A stretch of 64,000 nt of DNA from Cellulophaga sp. F20128 (GCF_023015805.1 NZ_JALKBA010000011.1:62001-126000), one strand, 5' to 3'. Positions 18,984 through 28,298 are shown, numbered from the stretch's first letter. Notes: generated by a model from the sequence alone, not told the origin. Numbers and translations are program-made.

Positions 18984-19769
18984 ATGAATCAACCTTTAGC
19001 GTATATACACCCAGGAGCTAAAATCGCAAAAAATGTAGTTGTAGAACCGTTTACAACCATACATAACAATGTTATAATAGGGGAAGGAACCTGGATAGGT
19101 TCTAATGTAACTATTATGGAAGGTGCTAGAATCGGAAAAAATTGCAATATTTTTCCCGGAGCAATTATTTCAGCTACACCTCAAGATTTAAAATATGCGG
19201 GTGAAGAAACTATTGTAGAAATAGGGGATAATACTACTATTCGAGAATGTGCTACTATAAATAGAGGTACCTCGGACAGACAAAAAACAAAAATCGGAAA
19301 AAACTGCCTAATTATGGCGTATTGCCATATTGCACACGATTGTTTTGTTGGTGATAATTGTATTTTTTCAAACAATTCTACCTTGGCAGGCCATGTAACT
19401 GTAGGTGACAATGTTGTATTGGCAGGATTGGTTGCTGTGCATCAATTTGTATCTATAGGGAATCATGCCTTTGTAACAGGAGGTTCTTTAGTGCGTAAAG
19501 ATGTACCGCCCTTTGTAAAAGCAGCAAGAGAACCTTTATCTTATGTAGGGATCAATTCTGTTGGTTTGCGTAGAAGAGGAATATCTTCTGAAAAAATAAG
19601 AGAAGTTCAGAATATTTACCGAATATTATATCAAAAAAATTATAACAATAGCCAGGCTGTTGAGATCATTGAAGCAGAAATGGAAGCAACTCCAGAACGC
19701 GATGAAATTTTACAGTTTATCAGGGATTCTCAAAGAGGAATAATGAAAGGCTACGTTAGTACAAATTAA
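18984..19769 (+). CDS. lpxA: Acyl-ACP--UDP-N-acetylglucosamine O-acyltransferase
   Basis: This is the first enzyme of lipid A synthesis, 261 aa. Hexapeptide repeats build a left-handed beta-helix (about 5-190), with the catalytic His in CHIAHDCFVGD (about 115-125), followed by a C-terminal helical domain. It begins 1 bp after lpxC-fabZ ends, so the three genes form a tight operon. Confidence 0.96.
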   Translation: MNQPLAYIHPGAKIAKNVVVEPFTTIHNNVIIGEGTWIGSNVTIMEGARIGKNCNIFPGAIISATPQDLKYAGEETIVEIGDNTTIRECATINRGTSDRQKTKIGKNCLIMAYCHIAHDCFVGDNCIFSNNSTLAGHVTVGDNVVLAGLVAVHQFVSIGNHAFVTGGSLVRKDVPPFVKAAREPLSYVGINSVGLRRRGISSEKIREVQNIYRILYQKNYNNSQAVEIIEAEMEATPERDEILQFIRDSQRGIMKGYVSTN

Positions 19770-19777
19770 ATAAAAGT

Positions 19778-20344
19778 ATGGCATCAACATCAGACATTAG
19801 AAAAGGATTGTGTATAAAATACAATCATGATATTTTTAAAATCATTGAATTTTTACACGTAAAACCGGGTAAAGGTCCAGCTTTTGTAAGAACCAAATTA
19901 AAGAGTGTAACCACAGGTAAGGTAATTGATAATACCTTTTCTGCCGGTCATAAAATTGAAGACGTTCGTGTAGAAACACGGTCCTATCAGTTTTTGTATG
20001 CAGATGGGGAAACCTATCATTTTATGAATACAGACGATTACAATCAAATTACGTTGCAAGAGAGTAGTTTGGATGCACCAGGTTTATTAAAAGAAGGGGA
20101 GGTTGTAACTATTTTGTTTAATACAGAAGATAGTATGCCACTTTCAGTAGATATGCCTGCAAGTGTAGTTTTAGAAATTACGTATACAGAACCAGGAGTT
20201 AAAGGGAATACAGCAACAAATGCTACCAAACCTGCAAAAGTAGAAACAGGAGCAGAGGTTAACGTTCCACTTTTTATTAACGAAGGGGATAAAATAAAAG
20301 TAGATACGGAAAAAGGTTCTTATATGGAACGTGTGAAGGAGTAG
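19778..20344 (+). CDS. efp: Translation elongation factor P
   Basis: EF-P relieves ribosome stalling at polyproline. The 188-aa length is normal, with three beta-barrel domains. The tip loop KPGKGPAFVRTK carries the Lys (about 32) that is modified in some bacteria. It starts 8 bp after lpxA, so it is part of the lipid A operon, a gene order common in Flavobacteriia. Confidence 0.96.
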   Translation: MASTSDIRKGLCIKYNHDIFKIIEFLHVKPGKGPAFVRTKLKSVTTGKVIDNTFSAGHKIEDVRVETRSYQFLYADGETYHFMNTDDYNQITLQESSLDAPGLLKEGEVVTILFNTEDSMPLSVDMPASVVLEITYTEPGVKGNTATNATKPAKVETGAEVNVPLFINEGDKIKVDTEKGSYMERVKE

Positions 20345-20435
20345 TAGAAGGGTGTATCTTTCCTTTTTTATACAACCCCTTATGCTAGATGCAATGGGGT
20401 TACTACTGAATTTTGATAGCTCAATACTATAAACC

Positions 20436-21371
20436 ATGAAATTTCCCATTCCACATACGTTAAAACAAATTGCTTCCATAATTGATTCTAGTTATGTAGG
20501 TGAAGATGATTTTTTGGTTTTGGGGATGAACGAGATTCATGTGGTTACCATTGGCGATATTGTTTTTGTAGATCATCCTAAATATTACGATAAAGCCTTA
20601 GCATCTAAAGCAACCATTGTTTTAATCAATAAGGAAGTAGCGTGTCCGGAGGGGAAGGCTTTGTTAATTTCAGACGATCCATTCCGTGATTTCAATAAGC
20701 TAACCGCTTATTTTAAGCCATTTCAAAAATCAGTCTCCATACAATCTAAAACTGCAAAAATCGGTAAAAACACTATCATTCAGCCCAATGTATTTATTGG
20801 GAATAATGTTATTATTGGCGCCAATTGTGTGCTACATCCAAATGTTACAATTTATGACAACTGTGTAATTGGGGATAATGTTACCATACATGCAGGTTCT
20901 GTTTTAGGTGCAGATGCATTCTATTATAAGAATAGACCAACAGGTTTTGATAAACTATTATCGGGAGGAAGGGTAGTTATTGAAAATAATGTAGATATTG
21001 GGGCTTTGTGCACTATAGATAAGGGTGTTACGGGAGATACAACTATTGGGGAAGGCACAAAGTTAGACAATCAGGTTCATGTAGGTCATGATACTGTAAT
21101 TGGAAAAAAATGTTTGATTGCTTCCCAAACCGGTATCGCTGGTTGTGTAATTATAGAGGATGAAGTTACGCTATGGGGGCAGGTGGGTACCACGAGTGGA
21201 ATTACAATTGGTAAAAAAGCTGTTGTCATGGGGCAAACAGGAGTAACAAAATCCATTTCAGGAGGTAAAAGTTATTTTGGGACACCCATAGAAGAATCTA
21301 GGGAAAAATTGAGGCAATTGGCCAATGTGAAAAAAATCCCGGCTATTTTGCAAAAGATTGAAAATAAATAA
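20436..21371 (+). CDS. Second LpxD-like hexapeptide acyltransferase
   Basis: This 311-aa paralogue of LpxD has an N-terminal UDP-sugar-binding-like domain (1-95), a left-handed beta-helix (about 100-285) with repeated [I/V]G-N-N-V hexads, and a His in VHVGHDTVIG where LpxD has its catalytic His. It is shorter and diverged from the lpxD in the same cluster. It may use another acyl chain or sugar; substrate unknown. It follows efp by 91 bp. Confidence 0.85.
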   Translation: MKFPIPHTLKQIASIIDSSYVGEDDFLVLGMNEIHVVTIGDIVFVDHPKYYDKALASKATIVLINKEVACPEGKALLISDDPFRDFNKLTAYFKPFQKSVSIQSKTAKIGKNTIIQPNVFIGNNVIIGANCVLHPNVTIYDNCVIGDNVTIHAGSVLGADAFYYKNRPTGFDKLLSGGRVVIENNVDIGALCTIDKGVTGDTTIGEGTKLDNQVHVGHDTVIGKKCLIASQTGIAGCVIIEDEVTLWGQVGTTSGITIGKKAVVMGQTGVTKSISGGKSYFGTPIEESREKLRQLANVKKIPAILQKIENK

Positions 21372-21405
21372 ACAAAGATTACTTTAATAATCGCTGGTAA
21401 AGCTA

Positions 21406-21413
21406 TATTTTTG
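21406..21413 (+). promoter_or_regulatory. -7 promoter box (TATTTTTG) before sucD
   Basis: This perfect TAnnTTTG match lies 27 bp before the sucD ATG and suggests that sucD can be transcribed separately from the upstream operon. Confidence 0.4.
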
Positions 21414-21440
21414 TACAGCGAAAAAATAACAAACGATATA

Positions 21441-22316
21441 ATGAGTGTTTTAGTAAATAAAGATTCCAAAATAATTGTACAAGGTTTTACAGGTAGTGAA
21501 GGTACTTTTCACGCTGAACAAATGATTGAATATGGTACCAACGTAGTTGGTGGTGTAACTCCAGGAAAAGGAGGACAAGAACATTTAGGTAGACCTGTTT
21601 TTAATACAGTTTTAGAAGCTGTTGAAAAAGTAGGAGCAGATACTACAATTATTTTTGTTCCGCCAGCATTTGCTGCAGATGCAATTATGGAAGCTGCTAA
21701 TGCAGGTATCAAAGTTATAATTACAATTACGGAAGGAATTCCAGTAGCAGACATGGTTAAGGCTGCTGATTATATAAAAGATAAAGATTGTCGCTTGGTA
21801 GGTCCTAACTGCCCTGGTGTTATTACGCCCGGAGAGGCTAAAGTAGGTATTATGCCTGGTTTTGTCTTTAAAAAGGGAACGGTAGGTATTGTATCTAAAT
21901 CGGGTACTTTAACCTATGAAGCTGCTGATCAGGTTGTGCGTCAAGGCTTAGGTATTACTACAGCTATTGGTATTGGGGGTGACCCAATTATTGGAACGAC
22001 AACAAAAGAAGCTGTTGAATTGTTAATCAATGACCCCGAAACGGAATGTGTGGTTATGATTGGTGAAATTGGAGGTCAATTAGAAGCTGATGCTGCCCAA
22101 TGGTATAAAAACAGTGGAAGTAAAAAACCAATTGTAGGTTTTATAGCTGGTGAAACTGCTCCTGCTGGTAGAACAATGGGACATGCAGGTGCTATTGTAG
22201 GAGGTAGTGATGATACGGCGCAAGCCAAAAAACGTATCATGAGAGAATGTGGAATTCACGTTGTAGATTCTCCTGCTGAGATAGGGTTAAAGGTAAAAGA
22301 AGTTATGAGTAAATAA
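21441..22316 (+). CDS. sucD: Succinyl-CoA synthetase alpha subunit
   Basis: This TCA-cycle enzyme subunit is 291 aa. A CoA-binding Rossmann domain ([13 protein letters not shown], about 15) is followed by the ligase domain with the phospho-His in [10 protein letters not shown] (about 246). It is encoded away from sucC, as usual in flavobacteria. ATG 21441 was chosen: it starts the conserved [10 protein letters not shown] sequence, and the longer TTG-initiated frame from 21411 overlaps the promoter box. Confidence 0.96.
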   Translation: MSVLVNKDSKIIVQGFTGSEGTFHAEQMIEYGTNVVGGVTPGKGGQEHLGRPVFNTVLEAVEKVGADTTIIFVPPAFAADAIMEAANAGIKVIITITEGIPVADMVKAADYIKDKDCRLVGPNCPGVITPGEAKVGIMPGFVFKKGTVGIVSKSGTLTYEAADQVVRQGLGITTAIGIGGDPIIGTTTKEAVELLINDPETECVVMIGEIGGQLEADAAQWYKNSGSKKPIVGFIAGETAPAGRTMGHAGAIVGGSDDTAQAKKRIMRECGIHVVDSPAEIGLKVKEVMSK

Positions 22317-22346
22317 AATGACTCTACTATTTCTTCACAATATAAG

Positions 22347-22373
22347 AGTGTCTGTTTTACAGGCACTTTTTTT
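22347..22373 (+). terminator. Rho-independent terminator after sucD
   Basis: A 9-bp stem (AGTGTCTGT / ACAGGCACT, one G-T pair) with a TTT loop is followed by a T run, 30 bp after the sucD stop. Confidence 0.85.
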
Positions 22374-22427
22374 ATACCTGAATTTTAGCGTAAATTAGAC
22401 TTCTCAATCAAAAAAAAATTATAGGCA

Positions 22428-22880
22428 ATGAAGAACCTCTTTACTAAAAATGATGTCAATGAAACTATTGTAAGAATAAATAGTCTTACCGCAGATACTC
22501 CTGGCTTGTGGGGAAAAATGACTGTAGATCAAATGTTGGCGCATTGTAATGTAGCTTATGATATGGTGTATACAGACAATTATCCAAAAATAGGAGGTTT
22601 TCAAAAATTTATGATTAAGCTCTTTGCAAAATCTACTGTTATCGGATTAAAACCCTATACTAAAAATGGGAGGACAGCACCTGAGTTTATTATAAAAGAA
22701 AGAAAAGATTTTGAAGCCGAGAAAACCAAATTGATTCAGAATATAGAGAAAACATTAGCATTGGGCACAGCTCATTTTAACAACAAAGAAAATAGAGCCT
22801 TTGGAAAATTAAGTGGTGCAGAATGGAATACCTTATTTTCTAAACATTTAGATCACCATTTAAGGCAATTTGGGGTTTAA
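22428..22880 (+). CDS. DUF1569-family protein (DinB-like fold)
   Basis: This 150-aa cytoplasmic protein resembles DUF1569/DinB-like proteins. A conserved MTVDQMLAHC (His at about 45) and the C-terminal HLDHHLRQFG supply histidines in the spacing of the DinB metal site. Biochemical role unknown. It sits alone between sucD and a FabG-like gene. Confidence 0.75.
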   Translation: MKNLFTKNDVNETIVRINSLTADTPGLWGKMTVDQMLAHCNVAYDMVYTDNYPKIGGFQKFMIKLFAKSTVIGLKPYTKNGRTAPEFIIKERKDFEAEKTKLIQNIEKTLALGTAHFNNKENRAFGKLSGAEWNTLFSKHLDHHLRQFGV

Positions 22881-22974
22881 ATATGATAAATTATTGAAAG
22901 TGACTTTTCATTTATTTTTTAACCATCATTTTTAAAAATTGAAGACATATCTTTTAAAGGTCTAAAACAAAACC

Positions 22975-22982
22975 TATATTTG
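22975..22982 (+). promoter_or_regulatory. -7 promoter box (TATATTTG) of fabG
   Basis: This is a perfect TAnnTTTG match 27 bp before the ATG. Confidence 0.45.
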
Positions 22983-23009
22983 AATAGCAAGAACACAAAA
23001 TTTTAATAC

Positions 23010-23756
23010 ATGAGACTGTTAGAAGGAAAAAACGTAATTATAACTGGTGCCAGTAGAGGTATTGGAATGGGAATTGCAAAAGTATTTGCCGAAAATGGTG
23101 CAAATATAGCGTTTACTTATAGTTCTAGTGAAACACCTGCTTTGGAGTTAGAAAAAGAGTTAATAGCTAGTGGAGTTAAGGCAAAAGCTTATAAGAGTAA
23201 TGCGGCAAGTTTTACGCAGGCAGAAGAGTTGGTTGCCAAAGTATTGGAAGATTTTGGAGGTATAGATGTGTTGATTAACAATGCAGGAATTACCAAAGAT
23301 AATCTACTAATGCGTATGGGAGAGGCTGATTTTGATACTGTGATAGAAATTAATTTGAAGTCTGTTTTTAACATGACCAAAGCAGTGCAGCGCACTATGC
23401 TAAAACAGCGTAAAGGATCTATTATCAATATGAGTAGTGTAGTGGGTGTTAAAGGGAACGCCGGTCAGACAAACTATGCGGCATCCAAGGCTGGAATGAT
23501 TGGTTTTACCAAATCTGTGGCCTTAGAATTAGGGTCTAGAAACATTCGCTGTAATGCAATTGCTCCAGGGTTTATAGAGACAGAAATGACAGATAAATTA
23601 GATGCTAAAGTTGTACAAGGTTGGAGAGATGGAATTCCATTGAAAAGGGGAGGTTCTCCTGATGATGTTGCCAATGCTTGTCTGTTTTTTGCGTCAGATT
23701 TGTCGGGGTATATTACAGGGCAAGTGCTTAATGTAGATGGCGGAATGTTAACCTAA
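23010..23756 (+). CDS. fabG: 3-oxoacyl-[acyl-carrier-protein] reductase
   Basis: This 248-aa short-chain dehydrogenase catalyses the NADPH-dependent first reduction of fatty-acid elongation. It has the cofactor motif TGASRGIG (about 13-20), NNAG (about 90), catalytic Ser in NMSSVVG (about 141), YAASK (Tyr/Lys, about 154-158) and the C-terminal GQVLNVDGGM typical of FabG. It is a single-gene unit here. FabG is favoured over other SDRs by overall motif agreement. Confidence 0.92.
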   Translation: MRLLEGKNVIITGASRGIGMGIAKVFAENGANIAFTYSSSETPALELEKELIASGVKAKAYKSNAASFTQAEELVAKVLEDFGGIDVLINNAGITKDNLLMRMGEADFDTVIEINLKSVFNMTKAVQRTMLKQRKGSIINMSSVVGVKGNAGQTNYAASKAGMIGFTKSVALELGSRNIRCNAIAPGFIETEMTDKLDAKVVQGWRDGIPLKRGGSPDDVANACLFFASDLSGYITGQVLNVDGGMLT

Positions 23757-23861
23757 TTGATAATTAAAGATGGTAAGAGGTAAGTAAAATGTTTATAAAG
23801 TAACTATTGCTTTTTTAAACACGAATGCCTTGAAGCTTCTTAACACTTAAATGGAATACTA

Positions 23862-24176
23862 ATGATATATGTTTCAACAAAAGATATAGCAGGTAAAGAA
23901 ATAGAAGCACACTTAGGCATTGTACGTGGTAGTACGGTAAGAGCCAGAAGTGTGGGTCGCGATATTTTTGCAGGTTTAAAAAACCTAGTAGGCGGAGAGA
24001 TTTCTGAGTACACTAAGTTATTGGCAGATGCCAGAGAGCAGGCTATTAAAAGAATGTTGGATGATGCACAACGTCATGGTGCCGATGCGGTAGTAAATGT
24101 CAGGTTTACGACCTCTCAGGTTATGCAAGGCGCAGCAGAAATGTTAGCCTATGGAACTGCTGTTAAACTAAAATAG
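23862..24176 (+). CDS. YbjQ-family (UPF0145) heavy-metal-binding-domain protein
   Basis: This 104-aa pentamer-forming YbjQ-like protein has the conserved core GIVRGSTVRARSVGRDI and ADAVVNVRF. Despite the family name there are no cysteines, so metal binding is not apparent. Its stop codon is followed without a gap by a 42-codon membrane-protein ORF, and then by a VWA membrane protein. Role unknown. Confidence 0.85.
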   Translation: MIYVSTKDIAGKEIEAHLGIVRGSTVRARSVGRDIFAGLKNLVGGEISEYTKLLADAREQAIKRMLDDAQRHGADAVVNVRFTTSQVMQGAAEMLAYGTAVKLK

Positions 24177-24305
24177 ATGTCTACTCTTATTCCTATTTTT
24201 ATTATGATATTGATATATGGTTCTGTTTTTATGATCTTAATATACCTTATTGTGAAACGAATAGCGGATAAGAAAAAGGAGAATTTTGAGAAAAGAGATA
24301 ACTAA
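24177..24305 (+). CDS. 42-aa single-span membrane protein
   Basis: This short ORF begins at the base after the YbjQ stop codon and ends 3 bp before the VWA gene. It encodes one long hydrophobic helix (about residues 4-25) followed by a positively charged tail (KRIADKKKENFEKRDN). The perfect packing between two real genes, sensible start and typical membrane-peptide composition support it being real. It could be an accessory subunit of one of its neighbours. Too short for family recognition. Confidence 0.65.
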   Translation: MSTLIPIFIMILIYGSVFMILIYLIVKRIADKKKENFEKRDN

Positions 24306-24308
24306 TAC

Positions 24309-26345
24309 ATGCAGATTGAAACCGTACTGTGGATTATTTTAGCAGCGATTTTTGCGTTGTCATTAGCCCTTTTTCAATATTATTACAAAACTAAGAGGAG
24401 AGATAAACTTATTGTTTTACTCTCCTTTTTTCGTTTTTTAGGTGTTTTTGGAATACTCTTATTAGTGATTAACCTCAAGTTTGTTAAGAAAGAATACAGT
24501 GTGGTAAAGCCCAAACTTGTGCTTTTGGTGGATAATTCTAGTTCTATAAAAAATGCGGATGCTGGGGCAAGCGCAACAAGGGTTTTAAAAGAATTTAATA
24601 AAAACACGAGTCTAAAGGACCGATTTACCATTTCTCAATATAATTTTGGGGAAGGACTTAGCGAGTTTAATGATTCTTTAACTTTTTCTGATAAGAATAC
24701 AAATATCGGGGCAGCCTTAAAGTCTGTAAAAGATATCTATAGAGGTGGCAATACAGCTATTGTATTGCTTACCGATGGAAATCAAACCTTGGGCGAGGAC
24801 TATGAGTTTTTTGGAAACACTTCAAAGTTCCCTGTATTTCCAGTTGTATTGGGGGACACTACTAGGTATGAAGATCTAAAAATAACCCAAATTAATAGAA
24901 ATAAATACGCCTTTTTAAAGAATAAATACCCCTTGGAGGTACATGTTTCATATGAAGGGAAAAAAACGGTTCAAGCTGTTCTTACGGTTTCTGAGAACGG
25001 TAAAACCATATATCGAAAAAATTTAAATTTCACAGCGACTGATAATAGTAAAGTAATTGAAACAAACATAACTGCTACATCTGTTGGAATTAAAAAATTA
25101 AAAGCTACAATTAGTGTTTTAGAAAACGAAAAAAATACCGTTAATAATAGTAAAACTGTAGCACTAGAAGTAATTGATGAAAAAACCAATATAGCCATAG
25201 TTTCTGCAATTGCGCATCCCGATATTGGCGCCCTTAAAAAAGCTATTGAAAGTAATGAACAGCGTTCTGTACATGTTCTAAAGCCAACGAGTAATGCTAA
25301 AGCATGGGAAGATATTGATTTGTTTATTCTGTATCAGCCCATATTATCTTTTCAGAATATTTTTAAATATTGCAACATGGCTAGGAAGAATTCACTTGTA
25401 ATCACCGGAACCAAAACAGATTGGAGGTTTTTAAATACAGTGCAATCTGAATATGTATTTGAGGAAGGATATCCTGTGCAAGAAGTAATTCCATTATTAA
25501 ATGCTACTTTTTCTAAGTTTGATTTGTCAGACTTTGAGGTAACAGATTTTCCTCCGCTTCAGAGTAATTTAAGTCCGCTTATTACTATTAAAGCCGATGA
25601 AGTTATCTTAAATACGAGTATCAGAGGCATTCAAATTGAAACTCCTTTGTTAACTGTCTCTGAAAGTGAAAATAGCAAAGCGGGGTTTTTATTTGGAGAG
25701 GATTTATGGAAATGGAGAATGCAAAGCTTTCGAAATCAACAAAACTTTAAAAAGTTTGATGCATTTATTGGGAAATTGATGTTGTATTTGGTGTCTACCA
25801 AGCAAAAAAATCGATTTATCCTAGATTATGAGCAAATCTATCTTGGCCAAAATGAAGCCATTATTAAAGCTTCTGTTTTTGATGAAGCATTTGTTTTTGA
25901 TGGGAATGCAACGATCGACTTAAAAATTAAAGGAAAAGACAATTCAGTGAATAAGGAAGTGTCTATGTTGATGAATGCATTAAGTTATGAGGCAGATTTA
26001 AGTGATTTGCCGGCTGGGGATTATAATTTTACAGCAAGGGTAAAAAATACCAATAATGTTAAATCTGGAGCCTTTTCAATTCTTGAATATGATGTGGAGC
26101 AACAGTTTCTATTTAGTAATGAACTTAAATTAAATAGGTTGGCAACTTCTACAAATGGAGAATTGTATTACCCCAATGAAATCAATAAGTTAAATAAGGT
26201 TTTATTAGAAGAAAACAGGTTCACCCCAGTACAGCAGAGCAAAGAAAATGTTGTATCTTTGGTGGAATTTAAAATTTTACTTGCGCTCATTTTATTAGCT
26301 TTTGCGATAGAGTGGTTTTTAAGAAAATTTAACGGACTAACATAA
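24309..26345 (+). CDS. VWA-domain membrane protein
   Basis: This 678-aa protein has two N-terminal membrane helices (about 5-25 and 36-57), a von Willebrand A-like domain starting at about 68 with a MIDAS DxSxS (D75, S77, S79) and LLTDGNQT, a long extracytoplasmic beta-rich region, and a C-terminal helix (about 650-670). This layout matches Bacteroidota membrane VWA proteins related to the Bat/aerotolerance group, though no MoxR ATPase is nearby. It lies between the 42-aa ORF and the prohibitin-like gene, spaced 3 and 14 bp, so the four form an operon. Confidence 0.85.
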   Translation: MQIETVLWIILAAIFALSLALFQYYYKTKRRDKLIVLLSFFRFLGVFGILLLVINLKFVKKEYSVVKPKLVLLVDNSSSIKNADAGASATRVLKEFNKNTSLKDRFTISQYNFGEGLSEFNDSLTFSDKNTNIGAALKSVKDIYRGGNTAIVLLTDGNQTLGEDYEFFGNTSKFPVFPVVLGDTTRYEDLKITQINRNKYAFLKNKYPLEVHVSYEGKKTVQAVLTVSENGKTIYRKNLNFTATDNSKVIETNITATSVGIKKLKATISVLENEKNTVNNSKTVALEVIDEKTNIAIVSAIAHPDIGALKKAIESNEQRSVHVLKPTSNAKAWEDIDLFILYQPILSFQNIFKYCNMARKNSLVITGTKTDWRFLNTVQSEYVFEEGYPVQEVIPLLNATFSKFDLSDFEVTDFPPLQSNLSPLITIKADEVILNTSIRGIQIETPLLTVSESENSKAGFLFGEDLWKWRMQSFRNQQNFKKFDAFIGKLMLYLVSTKQKNRFILDYEQIYLGQNEAIIKASVFDEAFVFDGNATIDLKIKGKDNSVNKEVSMLMNALSYEADLSDLPAGDYNFTARVKNTNNVKSGAFSILEYDVEQQFLFSNELKLNRLATSTNGELYYPNEINKLNKVLLEENRFTPVQQSKENVVSLVEFKILLALILLAFAIEWFLRKFNGLT

Positions 26346-26359
26346 AAATAAAGATAAAA

Positions 26360-27175
26360 ATGGATAAATTACCCAAGATTGCATTGCCCGTAATATTTGT
26401 AGCAGTACTCGTTATTGTTTTAATTTCTAAATCTGCTGTGACAATCGACTCAGGTAAAGCTGGAGTTTTGTATAAAACATTTTCAGATGGTGTTGTTACT
26501 GATGAGCCTCCTATGGGAGAAGGTTTTCATATTGTTGCGCCATGGAACAGAGTATTTATATACGAAGTTAGACAGCAAGAAGTAATGGAAAAAATGAGTG
26601 CACTATCTAGCAACGGATTGGATATAAAATTAGAAGCTTCAGCTTGGTTTCAGCCTGTTCGTAGTGAGTTAGGAAAATTACACCAAGAAAAAGGAGAAGA
26701 TTATATTCAACGTGTTTTATTGCCAACCATAAGATCAGCTGCACGTTCAGTTGTAGGTCGTTATACACCAGAACAATTGTATTCTAGTAAAAGAGATGCT
26801 ATTCAACAAGAAATTTTTGACGAAACTCAAAAAATAGTAAAAGGGGAGTATATTCAATTAAACGAAATACTTGTTCGTGATGTTACTTTACCACCAACTA
26901 TAAAAGACGCTATTGAACGTAAATTAAAGCAAGAGCAAGAGTCTTTAGAGTATGAATTCCGTTTGGTAACAGCTAAGAAAGAAGCTGAAAAAGTAACCAT
27001 TGAAGCCCAGGGTAAAGCAGATGCTAACCGTATTTTAAGTGCTTCCTTAAACGATCAGATCCTTAAAGATAAAGGGATAGATGCTACATTAAAATTAGCT
27101 GAATCTCCAAACTCTAAAGTAATTGTTGTTGGAGGAGGAGAAGGTGGTTTGCCATTGATTTTAGGGAATAACTAA
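26360..27175 (+). CDS. SPFH/prohibitin-family membrane protein
   Basis: This 271-aa band-7 protein has an N-terminal membrane helix (about 7-27), an SPFH domain (about 30-190; GEGFHIVAPWNRV is characteristic of prohibitins), then a charged helix with alternating Lys/Glu that mediates oligomerisation, and a Gly-rich C-terminus (VVGGGEGGLPLILG). Such proteins form ring scaffolds that regulate membrane proteases such as FtsH. It ends the YbjQ-VWA operon, upstream of the his leader. Confidence 0.9.
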   Translation: MDKLPKIALPVIFVAVLVIVLISKSAVTIDSGKAGVLYKTFSDGVVTDEPPMGEGFHIVAPWNRVFIYEVRQQEVMEKMSALSSNGLDIKLEASAWFQPVRSELGKLHQEKGEDYIQRVLLPTIRSAARSVVGRYTPEQLYSSKRDAIQQEIFDETQKIVKGEYIQLNEILVRDVTLPPTIKDAIERKLKQEQESLEYEFRLVTAKKEAEKVTIEAQGKADANRILSASLNDQILKDKGIDATLKLAESPNSKVIVVGGGEGGLPLILGNN

Positions 27176-27268
27176 TTTTAATATCAAAATGTAAGAAACT
27201 AGCAATAGTTTGTGAAATTTGAAATTTATATTTTTTTTAATAAAAATTAATTTTACTTTTACACCATC

Positions 27269-27322
27269 ATGAGAAACAATAACACACATCATCATTTTTT
27301 AACTTGCTATCAAGCGAGCTAG
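27269..27322 (+). CDS. his operon leader peptide
   Basis: This 17-codon ORF encodes MRNNNTHHHFLTCYQAS, with three consecutive histidine codons at positions 7-9. It lies 105 bp before hisG and immediately before a strong terminator-like hairpin. This is the classic layout of a histidine attenuator: ribosome stalling on the CAT codons when charged tRNA-His is scarce would prevent terminator formation. The sequence, place and following hairpin agree; its use in this organism is inferred. Confidence 0.85.
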   Translation: MRNNNTHHHFLTCYQAS

Positions 27323-27351
27323 AAATGTTTTGCAGTGTTTAAACATAAATC

Positions 27352-27382
27352 TAACCCGTTTGAGAAATCAAACGGGTTTTGT
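27352..27382 (+). terminator. his operon attenuator hairpin
   Basis: A perfect 11-bp stem AACCCGTTTGA / TCAAACGGGTT (27352-27362 and 27367-27377) closes a GAAA tetraloop and is followed by TTG and a T-rich tail. It stands 30 bp after the leader peptide stop and 46 bp before hisG. The leader segment just upstream (CTTGCTATCAAGCGAGCTAG region) can form alternative helices, as needed for an anti-terminator. Confidence 0.85.
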
Positions 27383-27427
27383 ATTTAATCACGTTTGGGT
27401 TTCTTAAACCATCAAAGTGAAAACAAA

Positions 27428-28285
27428 ATGACAAAAATTAGAATTGCAATTCAAAAAAGTGGACGCCTTAATGAGGACTCCATCGCCATATTAAAAGATT
27501 GTGGCATATCAATAGATAATGGTAAAGATCAATTAAAAGCTTCTTCTAGAAATTTCCCAATGGAAGTTTTTTACCTTCGAAATGGTGACATCCCTCAGTA
27601 TTTAAGAGACGGAGTTGTTGATATTGCTATAATTGGTGAAAATGTATTGTTGGAAAAGGGTGGGGATATCACCTTTTCAGAGCGCTTGGGTTTTTCTAAG
27701 TGTAAAGTCTCTTTGGCAGTACCGAAATCGGTTAAATACAATTCAGTACAGGATTTTGAAGGAAAGCGTATAGCCACCTCTTATCCAAATACGGTAAAGA
27801 ACTATCTGGACAGTAAAGGTGTAACTGCAGACTTGCATATTATTAATGGTTCTGTAGAAATTGCTCCCAATATTGGTTTGGCAGATGCTATCTGTGATAT
27901 AGTCTCTAGTGGTAGTACTCTTTTTAAGAATAACCTTAAGGAGGTGGAGGTTATGTTAACCAGCGAGGCTGTTTTGGCAGTTTCACCTAAAATAACAGAA
28001 GAGCGTAAGGAGATTTTAGCACAACTAGAGTTTAGGATTCAATCTGTTTTAAGAGCTAGACAGTCTAAGTATGTATTGCTAAATGCTCCCAATGAAAAAT
28101 TAGATTCAATTATTTCCTTGCTGCCAGGAATGCGAAGTCCCACAGTATTGCCATTGGCAGACGAAGGTTGGAGCTCTGTGCATACGGTAATAAATAAAGA
28201 TAAATTTTGGGAAGTAATTCAAGAATTGAAAAAAGCAGGTGCCGAAGGTATTTTGGTTTGTCCAATTGAAAAAATGGTGCTCTAA
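27428..28285 (+). CDS. hisG: ATP phosphoribosyltransferase (long form)
   Basis: This first enzyme of histidine synthesis is 285 aa, the long HisG form with a C-terminal ACT-like regulatory domain (about 215-285) that binds histidine. Motifs include GSVEIAPNIGLADAICDIVSSGSTL (PRPP-binding loop, about 150-175). ATG 27428 starts the conserved MTKIRIAIQKSGRL; the longer frame from 27395 is an upstream extension without support. Confidence 0.96.
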   Translation: MTKIRIAIQKSGRLNEDSIAILKDCGISIDNGKDQLKASSRNFPMEVFYLRNGDIPQYLRDGVVDIAIIGENVLLEKGGDITFSERLGFSKCKVSLAVPKSVKYNSVQDFEGKRIATSYPNTVKNYLDSKGVTADLHIINGSVEIAPNIGLADAICDIVSSGSTLFKNNLKEVEVMLTSEAVLAVSPKITEERKEILAQLEFRIQSVLRARQSKYVLLNAPNEKLDSIISLLPGMRSPTVLPLADEGWSSVHTVINKDKFWEVIQELKKAGAEGILVCPIEKMVL

Positions 28286-28298
28286 TTTTTGTTTTGTT

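Noticed and set aside
20349-20380. Possible terminator after efp
   Set aside because: GGGTGTAT can pair with ATACAACCC only with a bulge and across a 12-base loop, and no T run follows.
27395-27427. Upstream hisG start giving 11 extra residues
   Set aside because: The extension lies just after the attenuator and the conserved HisG N-terminus begins at the ATG at 27428.
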